A stretch of DNA of 64,000 nt, from the NCBI GenBank assembly GCA_028097645.1, contig JAOHEU010000001.1, positions 28,397 to 92,396 of the forward strand, in the 5' to 3' direction. The DNA comes from Candidatus Pelagibacter sp. (GTDB taxonomy: Bacteria > Pseudomonadota > Alphaproteobacteria > Pelagibacterales > Pelagibacteraceae). How positions within the stretch are numbered: the first letter of the stretch is position 1; each line of letters starts with the position of its first letter. The notes beneath the pieces are model-generated. The model was not told the origin of the DNA and did no database searches. It was given only the letters and a program-made list of their open reading frames with translations. This document shows positions 8,876-17,714 of the stretch, in pieces. The position numbers were made by a program, and so were the translations under genes.

Positions 8876-10003
8876 TTAAATAGCTTTTGATGCTAATTCA
8901 GTACCAATTACAAGTGACTCTAATTTTTTATAAACTATATTTTCGTCAACATTTCCAAATCCAGCAAAAGTACTAAATCCACAATCAGTACCTGCCATTA
9001 ATTGATCTTTGTTAACTACTTTTGAAAACTGAATAAGTCTATTTTTTACAACCTCTGGGTGTTCTATAAAATTAGTAGTAGAGTCAATCACACCTGGAGC
9101 TATAAGCTTATCTTGAGGTAGTTTAATGCCCTCAAATGCTTGCCATTCATGAGAATGTCTTGGGTTTGATGACTCTAGCAAATATGTTCCAACATTTGCT
9201 TTTAAAATTAAAGGTAAAATTTTATCTAAAGAAATATCATGTGAATGAGGTCCTTCATAATTGCCCCAGCAGATATGCATTCTAATTTTAGATTGTGGAA
9301 TATTTTCTAAAGACTGATTAAGAAATTCAATTTGCTTTTCTGCTCTTTTTAAAAATTCATCTTCTGACAAATCTTTAAATGTCATGTGTCTTGCTAAAGC
9401 AAGATCAGGACAATCTAGTTGCAAATATATTTCATTAGAAACAATTTCCTCATACTCCTGTTTCATAAGCTTTGATAAAGAATCTAAATATTCGTCATCA
9501 TTTTTATAAAATTTATTTGGTAAGAAAGCAGAAATTACCCCAGGAGAAGCTGCATTCATAAATGCTTGATTGTGATTATTTTCTTTAAGTGCTTCTTTAA
9601 AGTTATTTATATCTTTTGTTAAAGATAAAGTGTCTTTAATCTTTAATTCATGTGTACAGCAAGGTCTTGTATAAGTTGGTGTTCCACCTGCTCTTGCAAT
9701 TCGTTCTTTAAATGTTGGAAAATCATCAAGATCTCTAGGAGCTTTTCTTTCACTTTCTCCCGAAAAACCATCTATTCTATCTTTTACATAAGTTGCATAA
9801 CTAATCTTAGACATTTCCCCATCACTTATAAAATCAACACCTATATCAATTTGTTTTTTTACAATTTTTTTTACATCTTTTTTAACTACTGCATCAAAAT
9901 TATCTAAATCTATTTTCTCTTTTTTATCTTTTTTAAAAAGAAGATCAGAGAGTTCATTTGATCTTGGTAAGCTTCCAACATGTGTTGTTTTAATTTTAGT
10001 CAT
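8876..10003 (-). CDS. MetE-core cobalamin-independent methyltransferase
   Basis: A 375-residue protein matching only the C-terminal catalytic barrel of MetE. The zinc ligands of that family are all present: H243 and C245 (MHICWG), E277 (LLESSNP) and C341 (GTDCGF). The N-terminal half of full MetE is missing, as in archaeal MetE-core enzymes and in coenzyme M-dependent relatives. It should therefore activate a thiol for methyl or alkyl transfer. It starts one base after the SnoaL-like gene ends, in an operon with a cupin and an importer, so it more likely acts on an imported compound than as the main methionine synthase. The exact thiol and donor are unknown. Confidence 0.85.
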   Translation of the reverse strand: MTKIKTTHVGSLPRSNELSDLLFKKDKKEKIDLDNFDAVVKKDVKKIVKKQIDIGVDFISDGEMSKISYATYVKDRIDGFSGESERKAPRDLDDFPTFKERIARAGGTPTYTRPCCTHELKIKDTLSLTKDINNFKEALKENNHNQAFMNAASPGVISAFLPNKFYKNDDEYLDSLSKLMKQEYEEIVSNEIYLQLDCPDLALARHMTFKDLSEDEFLKRAEKQIEFLNQSLENIPQSKIRMHICWGNYEGPHSHDISLDKILPLILKANVGTYLLESSNPRHSHEWQAFEGIKLPQDKLIAPGVIDSTTNFIEHPEVVKNRLIQFSKVVNKDQLMAGTDCGFSTFAGFGNVDENIVYKKLESLVIGTELASKAI

Positions 10004-10972
10004 TTAATTATTATTCATTAGAATTTGTTTCCAGATTGCAACTTCATCAAACAATACCCATTCTCTTATCACTCCATCTTGATTTAACTCTACATGATTT
10101 ATTCCCATAATAAATAATTTAGAATTTGTTTTTTTACCATAGTCTTCACTATCATTTGAGTGCACACCTTCTAAAAACCATCTAATTGATGCCCTCGGGT
10201 TTTTGTTAGACTCATCTAAATATCCAACATGTTCAATAGTGAATTTAATATCAGTAAAAATATTTTTTAAAGAGTTCCAAAATTTAGAAATATCTTCTCT
10301 TCCATGACCCAATTTGTTTCCTGGCCAGTAAATATTTGAAGCTCTATTATAATCTTTAAAATCATATCCTCCTTCAAAAACTTTACTTAATATTTTTGAA
10401 TAATTTTCGCCTGGAGAACTTTTTTCTACATTAATAGGGTAATAATCTGACGGCTTGATATCATTTTTATCAAAAAGTTTTTTAGCTTTTTCTAATCCAC
10501 CTTCTTTATCAATCATAATTTGAGCAAATTCTTTTGGTGTATAACCAATTTGTCTTACCATTGCTCCTTGATCTCTTACAATCCATTCATCGTACACTTG
10601 ATTATCTTTGCAAGCGCAATCTGCTATTACCCTATAATAGATATCTTTGCCTGTAGGTTTACCGTAAAATCCATCTCCTAAATGTGTTCCTTTGCTTAAA
10701 ATTCTATGTGAAGAATGATAACCTTTATCATCATTACCGTTCCAAATAACATCTTCACCTAATAACTGTCTGTTTGGAAACTCTTTTAGGGTATTATAAG
10801 TTGCCTCTATAACAGGTTTGTTACCATAAGTTATTCCAAAAGGAGACCTAACTGGGATATTGTCAGTATAAAATTCACCAATTGAATCTACATCTTTTCC
10901 CTCCCAAATCTGTTTAGTAATTTTTAGAATATAGTCTGGAAAATTTTTATATTTTTTATCAAAGCCCTTCAT
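10004..10972 (-). CDS. Double-domain SnoaL-like protein
   Basis: A 322-residue protein made of two NTF2/SnoaL-like units (about residues 10-150 and 185-320). Each has the alpha+beta cone pattern of ester cyclase/SnoaL proteins, with conserved WxG, RxxxxG and EWI/EWVLFDE strands. SnoaL relatives catalyse aldol cyclisation, hydration or isomerisation in a hydrophobic pocket, but many are annotated only by fold. Its ATG at 10972 overlaps the cupin stop by one base and it precedes the MetE-like gene directly, so the three are one operon. A second, divergent double-SnoaL gene lies 1 kb away. The reaction is not known. Confidence 0.75.
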   Translation of the reverse strand: MKGFDKKYKNFPDYILKITKQIWEGKDVDSIGEFYTDNIPVRSPFGITYGNKPVIEATYNTLKEFPNRQLLGEDVIWNGNDDKGYHSSHRILSKGTHLGDGFYGKPTGKDIYYRVIADCACKDNQVYDEWIVRDQGAMVRQIGYTPKEFAQIMIDKEGGLEKAKKLFDKNDIKPSDYYPINVEKSSPGENYSKILSKVFEGGYDFKDYNRASNIYWPGNKLGHGREDISKFWNSLKNIFTDIKFTIEHVGYLDESNKNPRASIRWFLEGVHSNDSEDYGKKTNSKLFIMGINHVELNQDGVIREWVLFDEVAIWKQILMNNN

Positions 10973-11916
10973 TAAGTTTTACTAACACAGTTTAAAAAAC
11001 ATTCTTCATTATTATCAATAGAAATACTAACTTTAGTATTTAACGGAAGAGAAAATGTATCTTTTGAATTAATATTAAATTCATCTTTTTCAATTTTAAC
11101 TTTCCAAGTTCCTTTTTGTGAAAATAAAATAGTTGGTTTATCAAAGATTAAATCTTCAATTAGACCTTTTTTAGCTTTTAAAATACTTAAATTAAAACCA
11201 GTATTATGATTAATTAAATGATCATATTTATTGTCAGAAAAATTACTTCCAATAATCTGAATTAATTTAATTCCATTTTTTAAATCAATCTCATGATTAA
11301 TCTGATTTTTAAATCTACAAATAAACTTTTCAATTTCATTTATTTCATAATTATCAAACTTTTGAAGCATTTCATTTGTAATTGGCTCTAATAGTTTTCT
11401 ATTTGGAGGTATTTTACTTTCTTTTAGATCAACTAATGAGTTATCATCCAATAAAGCTAGCCCAGTTTCTTTTGCTTTAATCAAAACATTTGGAACCCAT
11501 GTTATTATTCCAGGATCATCATTACCCAACACAACAAAAATTAAACCTTCTTCATCACCAGCATTTTCAAAACCTCTAAACATATTTGTTGGCATTGAAA
11601 TAATATCACCTTTACTTAAAATTATTTCATTTCTACCATCTGCACCCCAATAAAATCTCCAGTTACCAGAATAAATTAAAAAAACTTCAGCAGTTGTGTG
11701 ACTGTGAAGTCCAGAGCCATTTTTTGGATTGGCACTAACAGCACCAAGGTTATAACCATGAGGTTTAGAAATCTTAACTGATTGTTGACTATCTTCTGCG
11801 ACACCTGGACCTACAATTGAATAATTTTTTCTTTCTTTGTGACCTTCAATTCTTCCCTCTACAAAAGGTAAGGTGCTAGGTGTAAGCTCATTAAATCTTG
11901 CAATTCTTTCAGTCAT
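10972..11916 (-). CDS. Bicupin protein
   Basis: A 314-residue cytoplasmic protein. The first cupin (about residues 45-140) keeps the metal-binding pattern: HSH near residue 72 followed by TTAEVFLIYSG, and a later His/Asn region near the GDIISMP motif. The second cupin (about 210-310) retains the fold pattern but has lost obvious metal-binding histidines. The arrangement is like quercetinase/pirin-like bicupins. The start at 11916 is chosen over an in-frame codon at 11979, because the latter falls inside the divergent gene and lacks an upstream signal. It heads the minus-strand catabolic operon; a dioxygenase, isomerase or regulatory binding role would fit. Confidence 0.78.
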   Translation of the reverse strand: MTERIARFNELTPSTLPFVEGRIEGHKERKNYSIVGPGVAEDSQQSVKISKPHGYNLGAVSANPKNGSGLHSHTTAEVFLIYSGNWRFYWGADGRNEIILSKGDIISMPTNMFRGFENAGDEEGLIFVVLGNDDPGIITWVPNVLIKAKETGLALLDDNSLVDLKESKIPPNRKLLEPITNEMLQKFDNYEINEIEKFICRFKNQINHEIDLKNGIKLIQIIGSNFSDNKYDHLINHNTGFNLSILKAKKGLIEDLIFDKPTILFSQKGTWKVKIEKDEFNINSKDTFSLPLNTKVSISIDNNEECFLNCVSKT

Positions 11917-11956
11917 AATATTTATTGTCTTTTTATTAAATATAACTGTTTTATAT

Positions 11957-13042
11957 ATGAAAATTGAAAATTTTGACACAGGACTTAAAGGGCAAGAAGA
12001 CGTAGAAAATATTATTATTACTCCTGAAGAAAATTATAAAAACAAACAAAAAGTAAAAAATTATTTAACAGATATAGTTCATTCTGGAAAATCTAAGCTA
12101 GATGATAATTTGAATAAATATTTTGCTAAAGATATAAAGGTTAATTGTTTTCACCCTATTAATGAGTTTAGTGGTCTTGATAAATATAAAGATGATTATT
12201 GGTTACCATTATTTGAGTCTTTCCCTGATTTAGAGAGAAGAACACAACTAATAATCGGTGGAACGTTTAGAGATAAAATACAAGTTGCTTCAATTTCTAC
12301 GCTTTCTGGAGTTTTTAAAAAAGATTGGCTTGGTATTAGACCTAATAACAAGATGGTTAATTTAAGATGTTGTGAAATACACGAACTTAAAAATGACAAA
12401 ATAGTTGAAAGTCATATTTTAATAGATGTTATCGACTTAATATTTCAAACAGGAGTTTTTCCTATTCATAAGTCAAGAGGTGCTGAAGGTAATTGGCTAA
12501 ACCCAATTAATACTGATGGTGTAAATTTCTTTGAAAAAGATATCAACATTTCTAAATTAAATTTAGAACAAGCTTTGATCATGCAAAGAAGTCTAAATAT
12601 TAAACCTGAACTAGATACAAATTCAGATGAAGATTTAAAATTAAATCTAATTGATCATCCTCAAGCAGAATTTTGGCATGATAAAATGATTTGGTATGGA
12701 CCAAGTGGAATAGGGACAGCAAGATCGTTAGAAGGTTTTGTGGATTATCATCAACTTCCTTTTAGAAAAACCTTCAAAGAAAGAAATTACTGGAAACTAG
12801 GTCATTATTCTGAATTAGGAGATGGAAAGTTTTCTTTAACCGCAGGATGGCACAGCATTCAAGCAACATATGGTTCAAATGATTGGTTAGGATATCCTCC
12901 AAACAATAAAAATGTTACAATGAGAGTAATGGATTTTTATCATCATGATGAAGGCAAAATAAGAGAGAATTGGGTTCCGATTGACATAGCTCATATTTTA
13001 AATCAAATTGGTGTTGATATTTTTGAACTAATAAAAGAATAA
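11957..13042 (+). CDS. Double-domain SnoaL-like protein
   Basis: A 361-residue protein with two SnoaL/NTF2-like units (about residues 40-190 and 215-355). Both contain the WLG(I/Y)xPNNK motif (DWLGIRPNNK and DWLGYPPNNK), which indicates an internal duplication. The ATG at 11957 is preferred because earlier in-frame codons run into the divergent cupin gene. It is separated from that gene by only 40 bases and from the downstream ATPase by two bases, which binds it to the same transport-catabolism system. Like its neighbour it probably acts on a hydrophobic or lactone-like substrate, but no activity can be stated. Confidence 0.75.
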   Translation: MKIENFDTGLKGQEDVENIIITPEENYKNKQKVKNYLTDIVHSGKSKLDDNLNKYFAKDIKVNCFHPINEFSGLDKYKDDYWLPLFESFPDLERRTQLIIGGTFRDKIQVASISTLSGVFKKDWLGIRPNNKMVNLRCCEIHELKNDKIVESHILIDVIDLIFQTGVFPIHKSRGAEGNWLNPINTDGVNFFEKDINISKLNLEQALIMQRSLNIKPELDTNSDEDLKLNLIDHPQAEFWHDKMIWYGPSGIGTARSLEGFVDYHQLPFRKTFKERNYWKLGHYSELGDGKFSLTAGWHSIQATYGSNDWLGYPPNNKNVTMRVMDFYHHDEGKIRENWVPIDIAHILNQIGVDIFELIKE

Positions 13043-13044
13043 CA

Positions 13045-14100
13045 ATGTCTAATATAAAATTTACTAATATTCATAAATCTTTTGGATCAAATAAAATTAT
13101 AAATAATTTTAATCTTGAAGGGAAAGAAGATGAATTTTTAGTATTAGTTGGACCTTCAGGTTGTGGAAAATCTACTTTATTAAGAATGATTGCAGGATTA
13201 GAACAAATTGATGAGGGTGAAATATTTATTAATGACCAATTAGTTAATGAGCTGCATCCATCAAAAAGACAAACTGCAATGGTTTTTCAATCTTATGCTT
13301 TGTACCCACATATGAATGTTTATGAAAATATGTCTTTTGGTCTAAAAATTGAAAAAAGATCTAAAGAAGAAATTGAGCAAAAAGTTATGCAAGCTGCTAA
13401 AATTTTAAAAATTGAAGAATTATTAGAAAGAAAACCCAAACAGCTTTCAGGAGGCCAAAGACAAAGAGTTGCTATTGGAAGAGCTATTACAAGAAATCCA
13501 AAAATTTTCTTATTTGACGAACCATTATCAAATCTTGATGCTGCATTAAGAGCTGAAATGAGGGTTGAGATCTCAAAACTTCACAATCAAATAAAAACAA
13601 ATATGATTTATGTAACACACGATCAAGTTGAAGCTATGACTTTAGCTGACAGGATAGTTATTTTAAATCATGGAAATATTGAACAAGTTGGAACACCAGA
13701 TGAAATATATAGCAATCCTTCAAACATTTTTGTTGCCCAATTTATTGGAACTCCAAAAATGAATATTTTAAAAATTACAAGTGATAATATTATTTCAAAT
13801 AACGAAATTAAATTTTTAGGAAATTCAATTAAAATTGATGGAATAAATTTTTCTAAAAAAGACTATTATTTAGGTTTAAGACCTGAACATTTGGGTGTTT
13901 CAGAAAATAGTGAATACAAGTTTAACCCAAAAGTAGATTTAATTGAAAATTTAGGTAATGAAAAAATAGCCTATATCAAAATGGATCAATACGAAATCAG
14001 CGCAAAAATTCCAAGCCATCACACTATTGAAAATAGTATTGGCTTTAATTCAAAAGATATTTTTGTATTTGATGAAAATGGAAATAGAGTTAAATCTTAG
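13045..14100 (+). CDS. Carbohydrate-type ABC transporter ATP-binding protein (MalK/UgpC type)
   Basis: A 351-residue ATPase with Walker A GPSGCGKST at 36-44, signature LSGGQ at 134-138 and Walker B IFLFDEP at 154-160. The C-terminal 110 residues form the TOBE/OB region (GLRPEHLG near residue 275) that in MalK carries regulatory contacts. No other ATPase gene accompanies the carbohydrate-type permeases at 5590-7502, so this one is the likely partner although it lies on the other strand. It is cotranscribed with the preceding SnoaL-like gene and ends four bases inside the convergent HpsN-like gene. Confidence 0.92.
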   Translation: MSNIKFTNIHKSFGSNKIINNFNLEGKEDEFLVLVGPSGCGKSTLLRMIAGLEQIDEGEIFINDQLVNELHPSKRQTAMVFQSYALYPHMNVYENMSFGLKIEKRSKEEIEQKVMQAAKILKIEELLERKPKQLSGGQRQRVAIGRAITRNPKIFLFDEPLSNLDAALRAEMRVEISKLHNQIKTNMIYVTHDQVEAMTLADRIVILNHGNIEQVGTPDEIYSNPSNIFVAQFIGTPKMNILKITSDNIISNNEIKFLGNSIKIDGINFSKKDYYLGLRPEHLGVSENSEYKFNPKVDLIENLGNEKIAYIKMDQYEISAKIPSHHTIENSIGFNSKDIFVFDENGNRVKS

Positions 14101-15383
14101 TTAGAAAAACCATATTTTCTTAATCTTACATCACCAGTTCTTGCGTGAGCTTCCATTCCTTCGTATCTTGAAATTCTTGCACAAGCAGCTCCAACTGTTT
14201 TTGTTGCTTCTTTGGACATTCTTTGAAAACTCAAAGTTTTGATAAATTTTCCAACAAATAAACCACCAGTATATCTTCCTGCACCTTTTGTAGGTAAAAT
14301 ATGATTTGTACCAGAACATTTATCCCCGTAAGCAACTGTAGTCTCTTCTCCAATAAATAATGACCCATAATTTTTTAATCTTTTATGAAACCACTCTAAA
14401 TTTTGTGTTTGTACTTCTAAGTGTTCAGGAGCATATTCATCACTAATAGTCGCCATTTCTTCATCAGTATCACAAAGAATTACTTCTCCATAATCTCTCC
14501 ATGCAGCACCTGCATTTTCTCTCGGTAAGTCTGGAAGTTCAGCAATTAATTCTGGAACTCTTTTTATTACATAATCAGCAATCCTTTTACTTGTTGTGTA
14601 TAGCCAAGCAGGAGAGTTATAGCCGTGTTCTGCTTGACCAACTAAGTCAACTGCTACTAACTCTTCATCAGCTTTGTCATCAGCAATTACAGCTATTTCA
14701 GTTGGACCTGCAAACAAATCAATACCAACTTTTCCAAACAACATTCTTTTTGCTTCAGCAACAAACTGGTTACCTGGACCAACCAATATATCAGCTGGAG
14801 CATTACCAAATAAGCCATTAGTCATTGCCGCTATACCTTGAACACCACCTAAGTTTAAAATTGAATCTGCACCACAAAGGTCTGCTGTATAAACAATTGA
14901 TGGATGAACACCTACACCTGGCTTTGGAGAACTTGCTACAATAATATTTTTTACACCTGCAACTTTTGCAGTTGTTACACTCATTACAGCTGAAGCTATA
15001 TGAGCATATCTACCAGCTGGCACATAGCAACCTGCTGTATTAACAGGAATTAGTTTTTGTCCTGCAAACAACCCGTCAGATAATTCAACTTCAAAATCCT
15101 GACCATAATTTTTTAATTGTGCTTCAGCAAATTTTCTAACTCTTTCGTGAGAAAATTGAATATCATCTTTTGTTTTTTGATCTAAACTTTTTTTAATTTC
15201 TTCAATTTTTTCTTTTGAAACGACTACATCACCTTCATACTTATCTAATTTTTTTGAATATTCTTTACAACCTTCTTCTTTAGATTGTTCAATATCTTTA
15301 AGAATATTTTCAACTATTTCTCTAGTTTTTGTATCATCTGTTGAAGAAGTTTTTGGTGATTTTTTTAAATATTGTATAGCCAT
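14097..15383 (-). CDS. hpsN: Histidinol dehydrogenase-family enzyme, probably sulfopropanediol 3-dehydrogenase
   Basis: A 428-residue NAD-dependent zinc dehydrogenase. By alignment with HisD the zinc ligands are Q250, H253, D354 and H413 and the catalytic pair is E320-H321 (APEHL). The sequence is closer, as far as I can recall, to HpsN, which oxidises (R)-2,3-dihydroxypropane-1-sulfonate to sulfolactate, than to biosynthetic HisD; segments such as YVPAGRYAHIASAV and the AAWRDYGEV region are typical of that branch. There are no other his genes nearby, and the neighbour is a Pta-like gene. HisD itself remains the alternative. The start has a modest AAAGGAA site upstream. Confidence 0.72.
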   Translation of the reverse strand: MAIQYLKKSPKTSSTDDTKTREIVENILKDIEQSKEEGCKEYSKKLDKYEGDVVVSKEKIEEIKKSLDQKTKDDIQFSHERVRKFAEAQLKNYGQDFEVELSDGLFAGQKLIPVNTAGCYVPAGRYAHIASAVMSVTTAKVAGVKNIIVASSPKPGVGVHPSIVYTADLCGADSILNLGGVQGIAAMTNGLFGNAPADILVGPGNQFVAEAKRMLFGKVGIDLFAGPTEIAVIADDKADEELVAVDLVGQAEHGYNSPAWLYTTSKRIADYVIKRVPELIAELPDLPRENAGAAWRDYGEVILCDTDEEMATISDEYAPEHLEVQTQNLEWFHKRLKNYGSLFIGEETTVAYGDKCSGTNHILPTKGAGRYTGGLFVGKFIKTLSFQRMSKEATKTVGAACARISRYEGMEAHARTGDVRLRKYGFSN

Positions 15384-15444
15384 TGTTTAGTTCCTTTATT
15401 ATAAGAAGTTCTTAGTAATGTATAAAGCAATCTAATTCAATGAT

Positions 15445-15534
15445 TTAAAAATAAAATCTATAACCAATATTGACGCTAACGACACACAAGATAATAACTA
15501 GGAAATATAGACTTATATAATCAAATGGTCTCAT
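15445..15534 (-). CDS. Candidate 29-residue membrane miniprotein
   Basis: Between the Pta-like and HpsN-like genes an ATG at 15534 opens a 29-codon frame ending in TAA at 15445. An AAGG site lies about seven bases upstream. The product would be a single hydrophobic helix (about residues 7-24) with an Arg near each end. No homologue is known to me; it could be spurious in such AT-rich DNA, but its placement, start signal and helix make it worth listing. Confidence 0.35.
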   Translation of the reverse strand: MRPFDYISLYFLVIILCVVSVNIGYRFYF

Positions 15535-15548
15535 TTTAATACCTTGAA

Positions 15549-16460
15549 TTAATCTAGAGCAACTACAGCAGCAGCAATAGATGCTAGTCTTGCCTGAGCT
15601 TCATCAGATCTGCTTGTTATTACAACTGGAACTTTTCCACCAACTACAACTCCAGCTGCGCATGCGCCCATAAAATATATCATCATTTTAACCAAACCAT
15701 TTCCAGTCTCAACACTTGGAACTAATAATACATCAGCTTCACCAGCTACTATATTTTTAATTCCTTTTATTGCTGCTGATTTTTTTGAAATACTATTATC
15801 AAAAGCAAGAGGGCCAAATACATCGGCTTCTAAGTTTTCTTCTTTTGCTATTTTGGTTATTTCTGCTGCATCTAAAGAGCTTGGGACACTATCTAAAACT
15901 TCCTCTGTAGCTGATAAAACAGCAATTTTTGGTCTAGTTATTCCTATTCTATTAGAAAAATTAATTACATTTTTAAGAATATGCATTTTTGTTTTTACAT
16001 TAGGTAAAACATTTAAAGCTCCATCTGTAATGATTAAAGGCTTATCATCCTTTTCTACAGTCATATGCCAAATATGGCTTAATCGAGTTTTGCCTAATAA
16101 ATTATACTCACGCTTTAAAACTTCTTTCATTAGTACATCGGTATGAATATGACCTTTAACAATTATCTTTACTTTATCTTTGCTAGCAAGTTTTGCTGCA
16201 ATTTTTGCAGTATTATTTTCTACAGGTTCATTAATAATTTCATACTGAGAAATATCCCATTTCAAATCTTCTGCACATTTTAGAATTTCTTTTTGGTCTC
16301 CGATAAAAATAGGTTCAATTAAATTTTCATTTACTGCATCCTGAACTGAAAGCATGGGCAATGGTTTGCCAGCATTTACAACTGCAACTTTTACACCTTT
16401 TTTCTTGTGAGCTTCATCAAGTAGATTATTAGGACAGACAATTTCTTTATTTGAAAGCAT
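15549..16460 (-). CDS. pta: Phosphate acetyl/butyryltransferase family protein
   Basis: A 303-residue member of the PTA_PTB family, which interconverts acyl-CoA plus phosphate and acyl phosphate plus CoA. The conserved VETGNGLVKMMIYF and SRSDEAQARL motifs near residues 250-290 are present. The length fits the short Ptb/Pta forms, without the DRTGG regulatory domain. The start is taken at ATG 16460; a TTG two codons earlier is also possible. Sulfonate pathways use Pta to convert acetyl phosphate from sulfoacetaldehyde acetyltransferase (Xsc) into acetyl-CoA; the adjacent HpsN-like gene and the taurine genes downstream make that role plausible, though no xsc is in this window. Confidence 0.82.
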   Translation of the reverse strand: MLSNKEIVCPNNLLDEAHKKKGVKVAVVNAGKPLPMLSVQDAVNENLIEPIFIGDQKEILKCAEDLKWDISQYEIINEPVENNTAKIAAKLASKDKVKIIVKGHIHTDVLMKEVLKREYNLLGKTRLSHIWHMTVEKDDKPLIITDGALNVLPNVKTKMHILKNVINFSNRIGITRPKIAVLSATEEVLDSVPSSLDAAEITKIAKEENLEADVFGPLAFDNSISKKSAAIKGIKNIVAGEADVLLVPSVETGNGLVKMMIYFMGACAAGVVVGGKVPVVITSRSDEAQARLASIAAAVVALD

Positions 16461-16532
16461 AAACAATGATTATAATTAAATTTAAAAATGTATATAGTAG
16501 AATTTATTATTTTAGATACTAAATTTTATTAA

Positions 16533-17714
16533 ATGATTAAAGAATTTAACGTTAATTTTACTGAAAAAGAAATATCTTTGGTTTATCAAAAAGTAAAAGA
16601 CTATCCATGGGACTCTATAGTCGATTTAGAAAATTGGGTTCATGGAACAAATAAAAGTTATTTAAAAGAATTATGTGATTATTGGATTAAAGATTTTGAT
16701 TGGAGTAAACACCAGTTAGAGCTTAATAAATTTTCAAACTTTACTACCAGTGTGGATGGACAGGAAATTCATTTTATTAAAGAAGAAGGAAGTAATCCAA
16801 ATTCTACTCCATTGCTTCTAATGCATGGGTGGCCAGGATCAGTTGTTGAATTTTTAGATATAATAGAAAAACTTGCACACCCTGAAAAATTTGGAGGGAA
16901 TAAAAAAGACTCTTTTGATGTAATAGTTCCTTCACTACCTGGGTTTGGTTTTTCTAGCAAACCATTAAAACCTATTGGTCCAAGAAAGATGGCTGAAATA
17001 TTTAACAAACTCATGACTCAAAATCTTGAATATAAAAATTATATTACACAAGGTGGCGATTGGGGTGCAACCATTGCAAATTGGCTTGGTTATGATCACT
17101 CTAATTTTTGTAAAGCAATCCACATAAATTGTCTTACAATGCGACACCCAGATGGGCCTCAATCTGATGAAGAAAAAAAATGGCAAGTTAGATTTGATAA
17201 AGACCAAATTATGCAAGATGGATATAGAACACAACAAGCAACTAAGCCTCAGACATTAAGTTACGGAATGATGGATAGTCCTGTAGGGATTGCTGCTTGG
17301 ATATTAGAAAAAATGCATGCTTGGTCTGACTTAAATAATAACAAAATTGAAAGTGTTTATTCAAAAGATAAATTGCTAGCAAATATTATGGTTTATGTTT
17401 TAACCAAAACCTTCAATACAGCTACTTGGATTTACTATGGAAGAAGAGAAGAGGGTGGAAGATTATTTCCAAGTAATTTTAAAAAGATAAAGATTCCAAC
17501 TGCAGCAGCAATATTTCCTGCTGAAATGTCTGAGTGGCCACCAAGATCTTACGTAGAGAGAATTTTTAACATCAAACAATGGACTGAAATGCCAGCTGGA
17601 GGCCATTTTGCTGCATTGGAAAAGCCAGATTTACTTGTGAATGATGTTCGAAAGTTTTTAAGAAGTTTAAGATTTAACCCTTACGATGAAAGTGGCGGCC
17701 AATCTAATCACTAA
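16533..17714 (+). CDS. Epoxide hydrolase-like alpha/beta hydrolase with EHN domain
   Basis: A 393-residue enzyme with an N-terminal EHN domain (about residues 1-110) and an alpha/beta hydrolase core. The oxyanion motif HGWPGS is at 98-103, the nucleophilic Asp is D176 (GGDWGA), and the catalytic His is H358 (PAGGHFAALE). This matches soluble/microsomal-type epoxide hydrolases, which open epoxides through an Asp ester intermediate. It has no signal peptide. It stands alone on the plus strand and its last 11 bases overlap the convergent ABC ATPase gene. Physiological substrate is unknown. Confidence 0.87.
   Translation: MIKEFNVNFTEKEISLVYQKVKDYPWDSIVDLENWVHGTNKSYLKELCDYWIKDFDWSKHQLELNKFSNFTTSVDGQEIHFIKEEGSNPNSTPLLLMHGWPGSVVEFLDIIEKLAHPEKFGGNKKDSFDVIVPSLPGFGFSSKPLKPIGPRKMAEIFNKLMTQNLEYKNYITQGGDWGATIANWLGYDHSNFCKAIHINCLTMRHPDGPQSDEEKKWQVRFDKDQIMQDGYRTQQATKPQTLSYGMMDSPVGIAAWILEKMHAWSDLNNNKIESVYSKDKLLANIMVYVLTKTFNTATWIYYGRREEGGRLFPSNFKKIKIPTAAAIFPAEMSEWPPRSYVERIFNIKQWTEMPAGGHFAALEKPDLLVNDVRKFLRSLRFNPYDESGGQSNH

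Noticed and set aside
11873..11956. Hydrophobic N-terminal extension of the plus-strand SnoaL-like protein
   Set aside because: It would overlap the divergent bicupin gene; the downstream ATG at 11957 gives a normal soluble protein.
14501..14821. Plus-strand frame of 106 codons inside hpsN
   Set aside because: Low-complexity Leu/Gln-rich translation typical of the antisense of an AT-rich gene; the minus strand holds a complete conserved enzyme.
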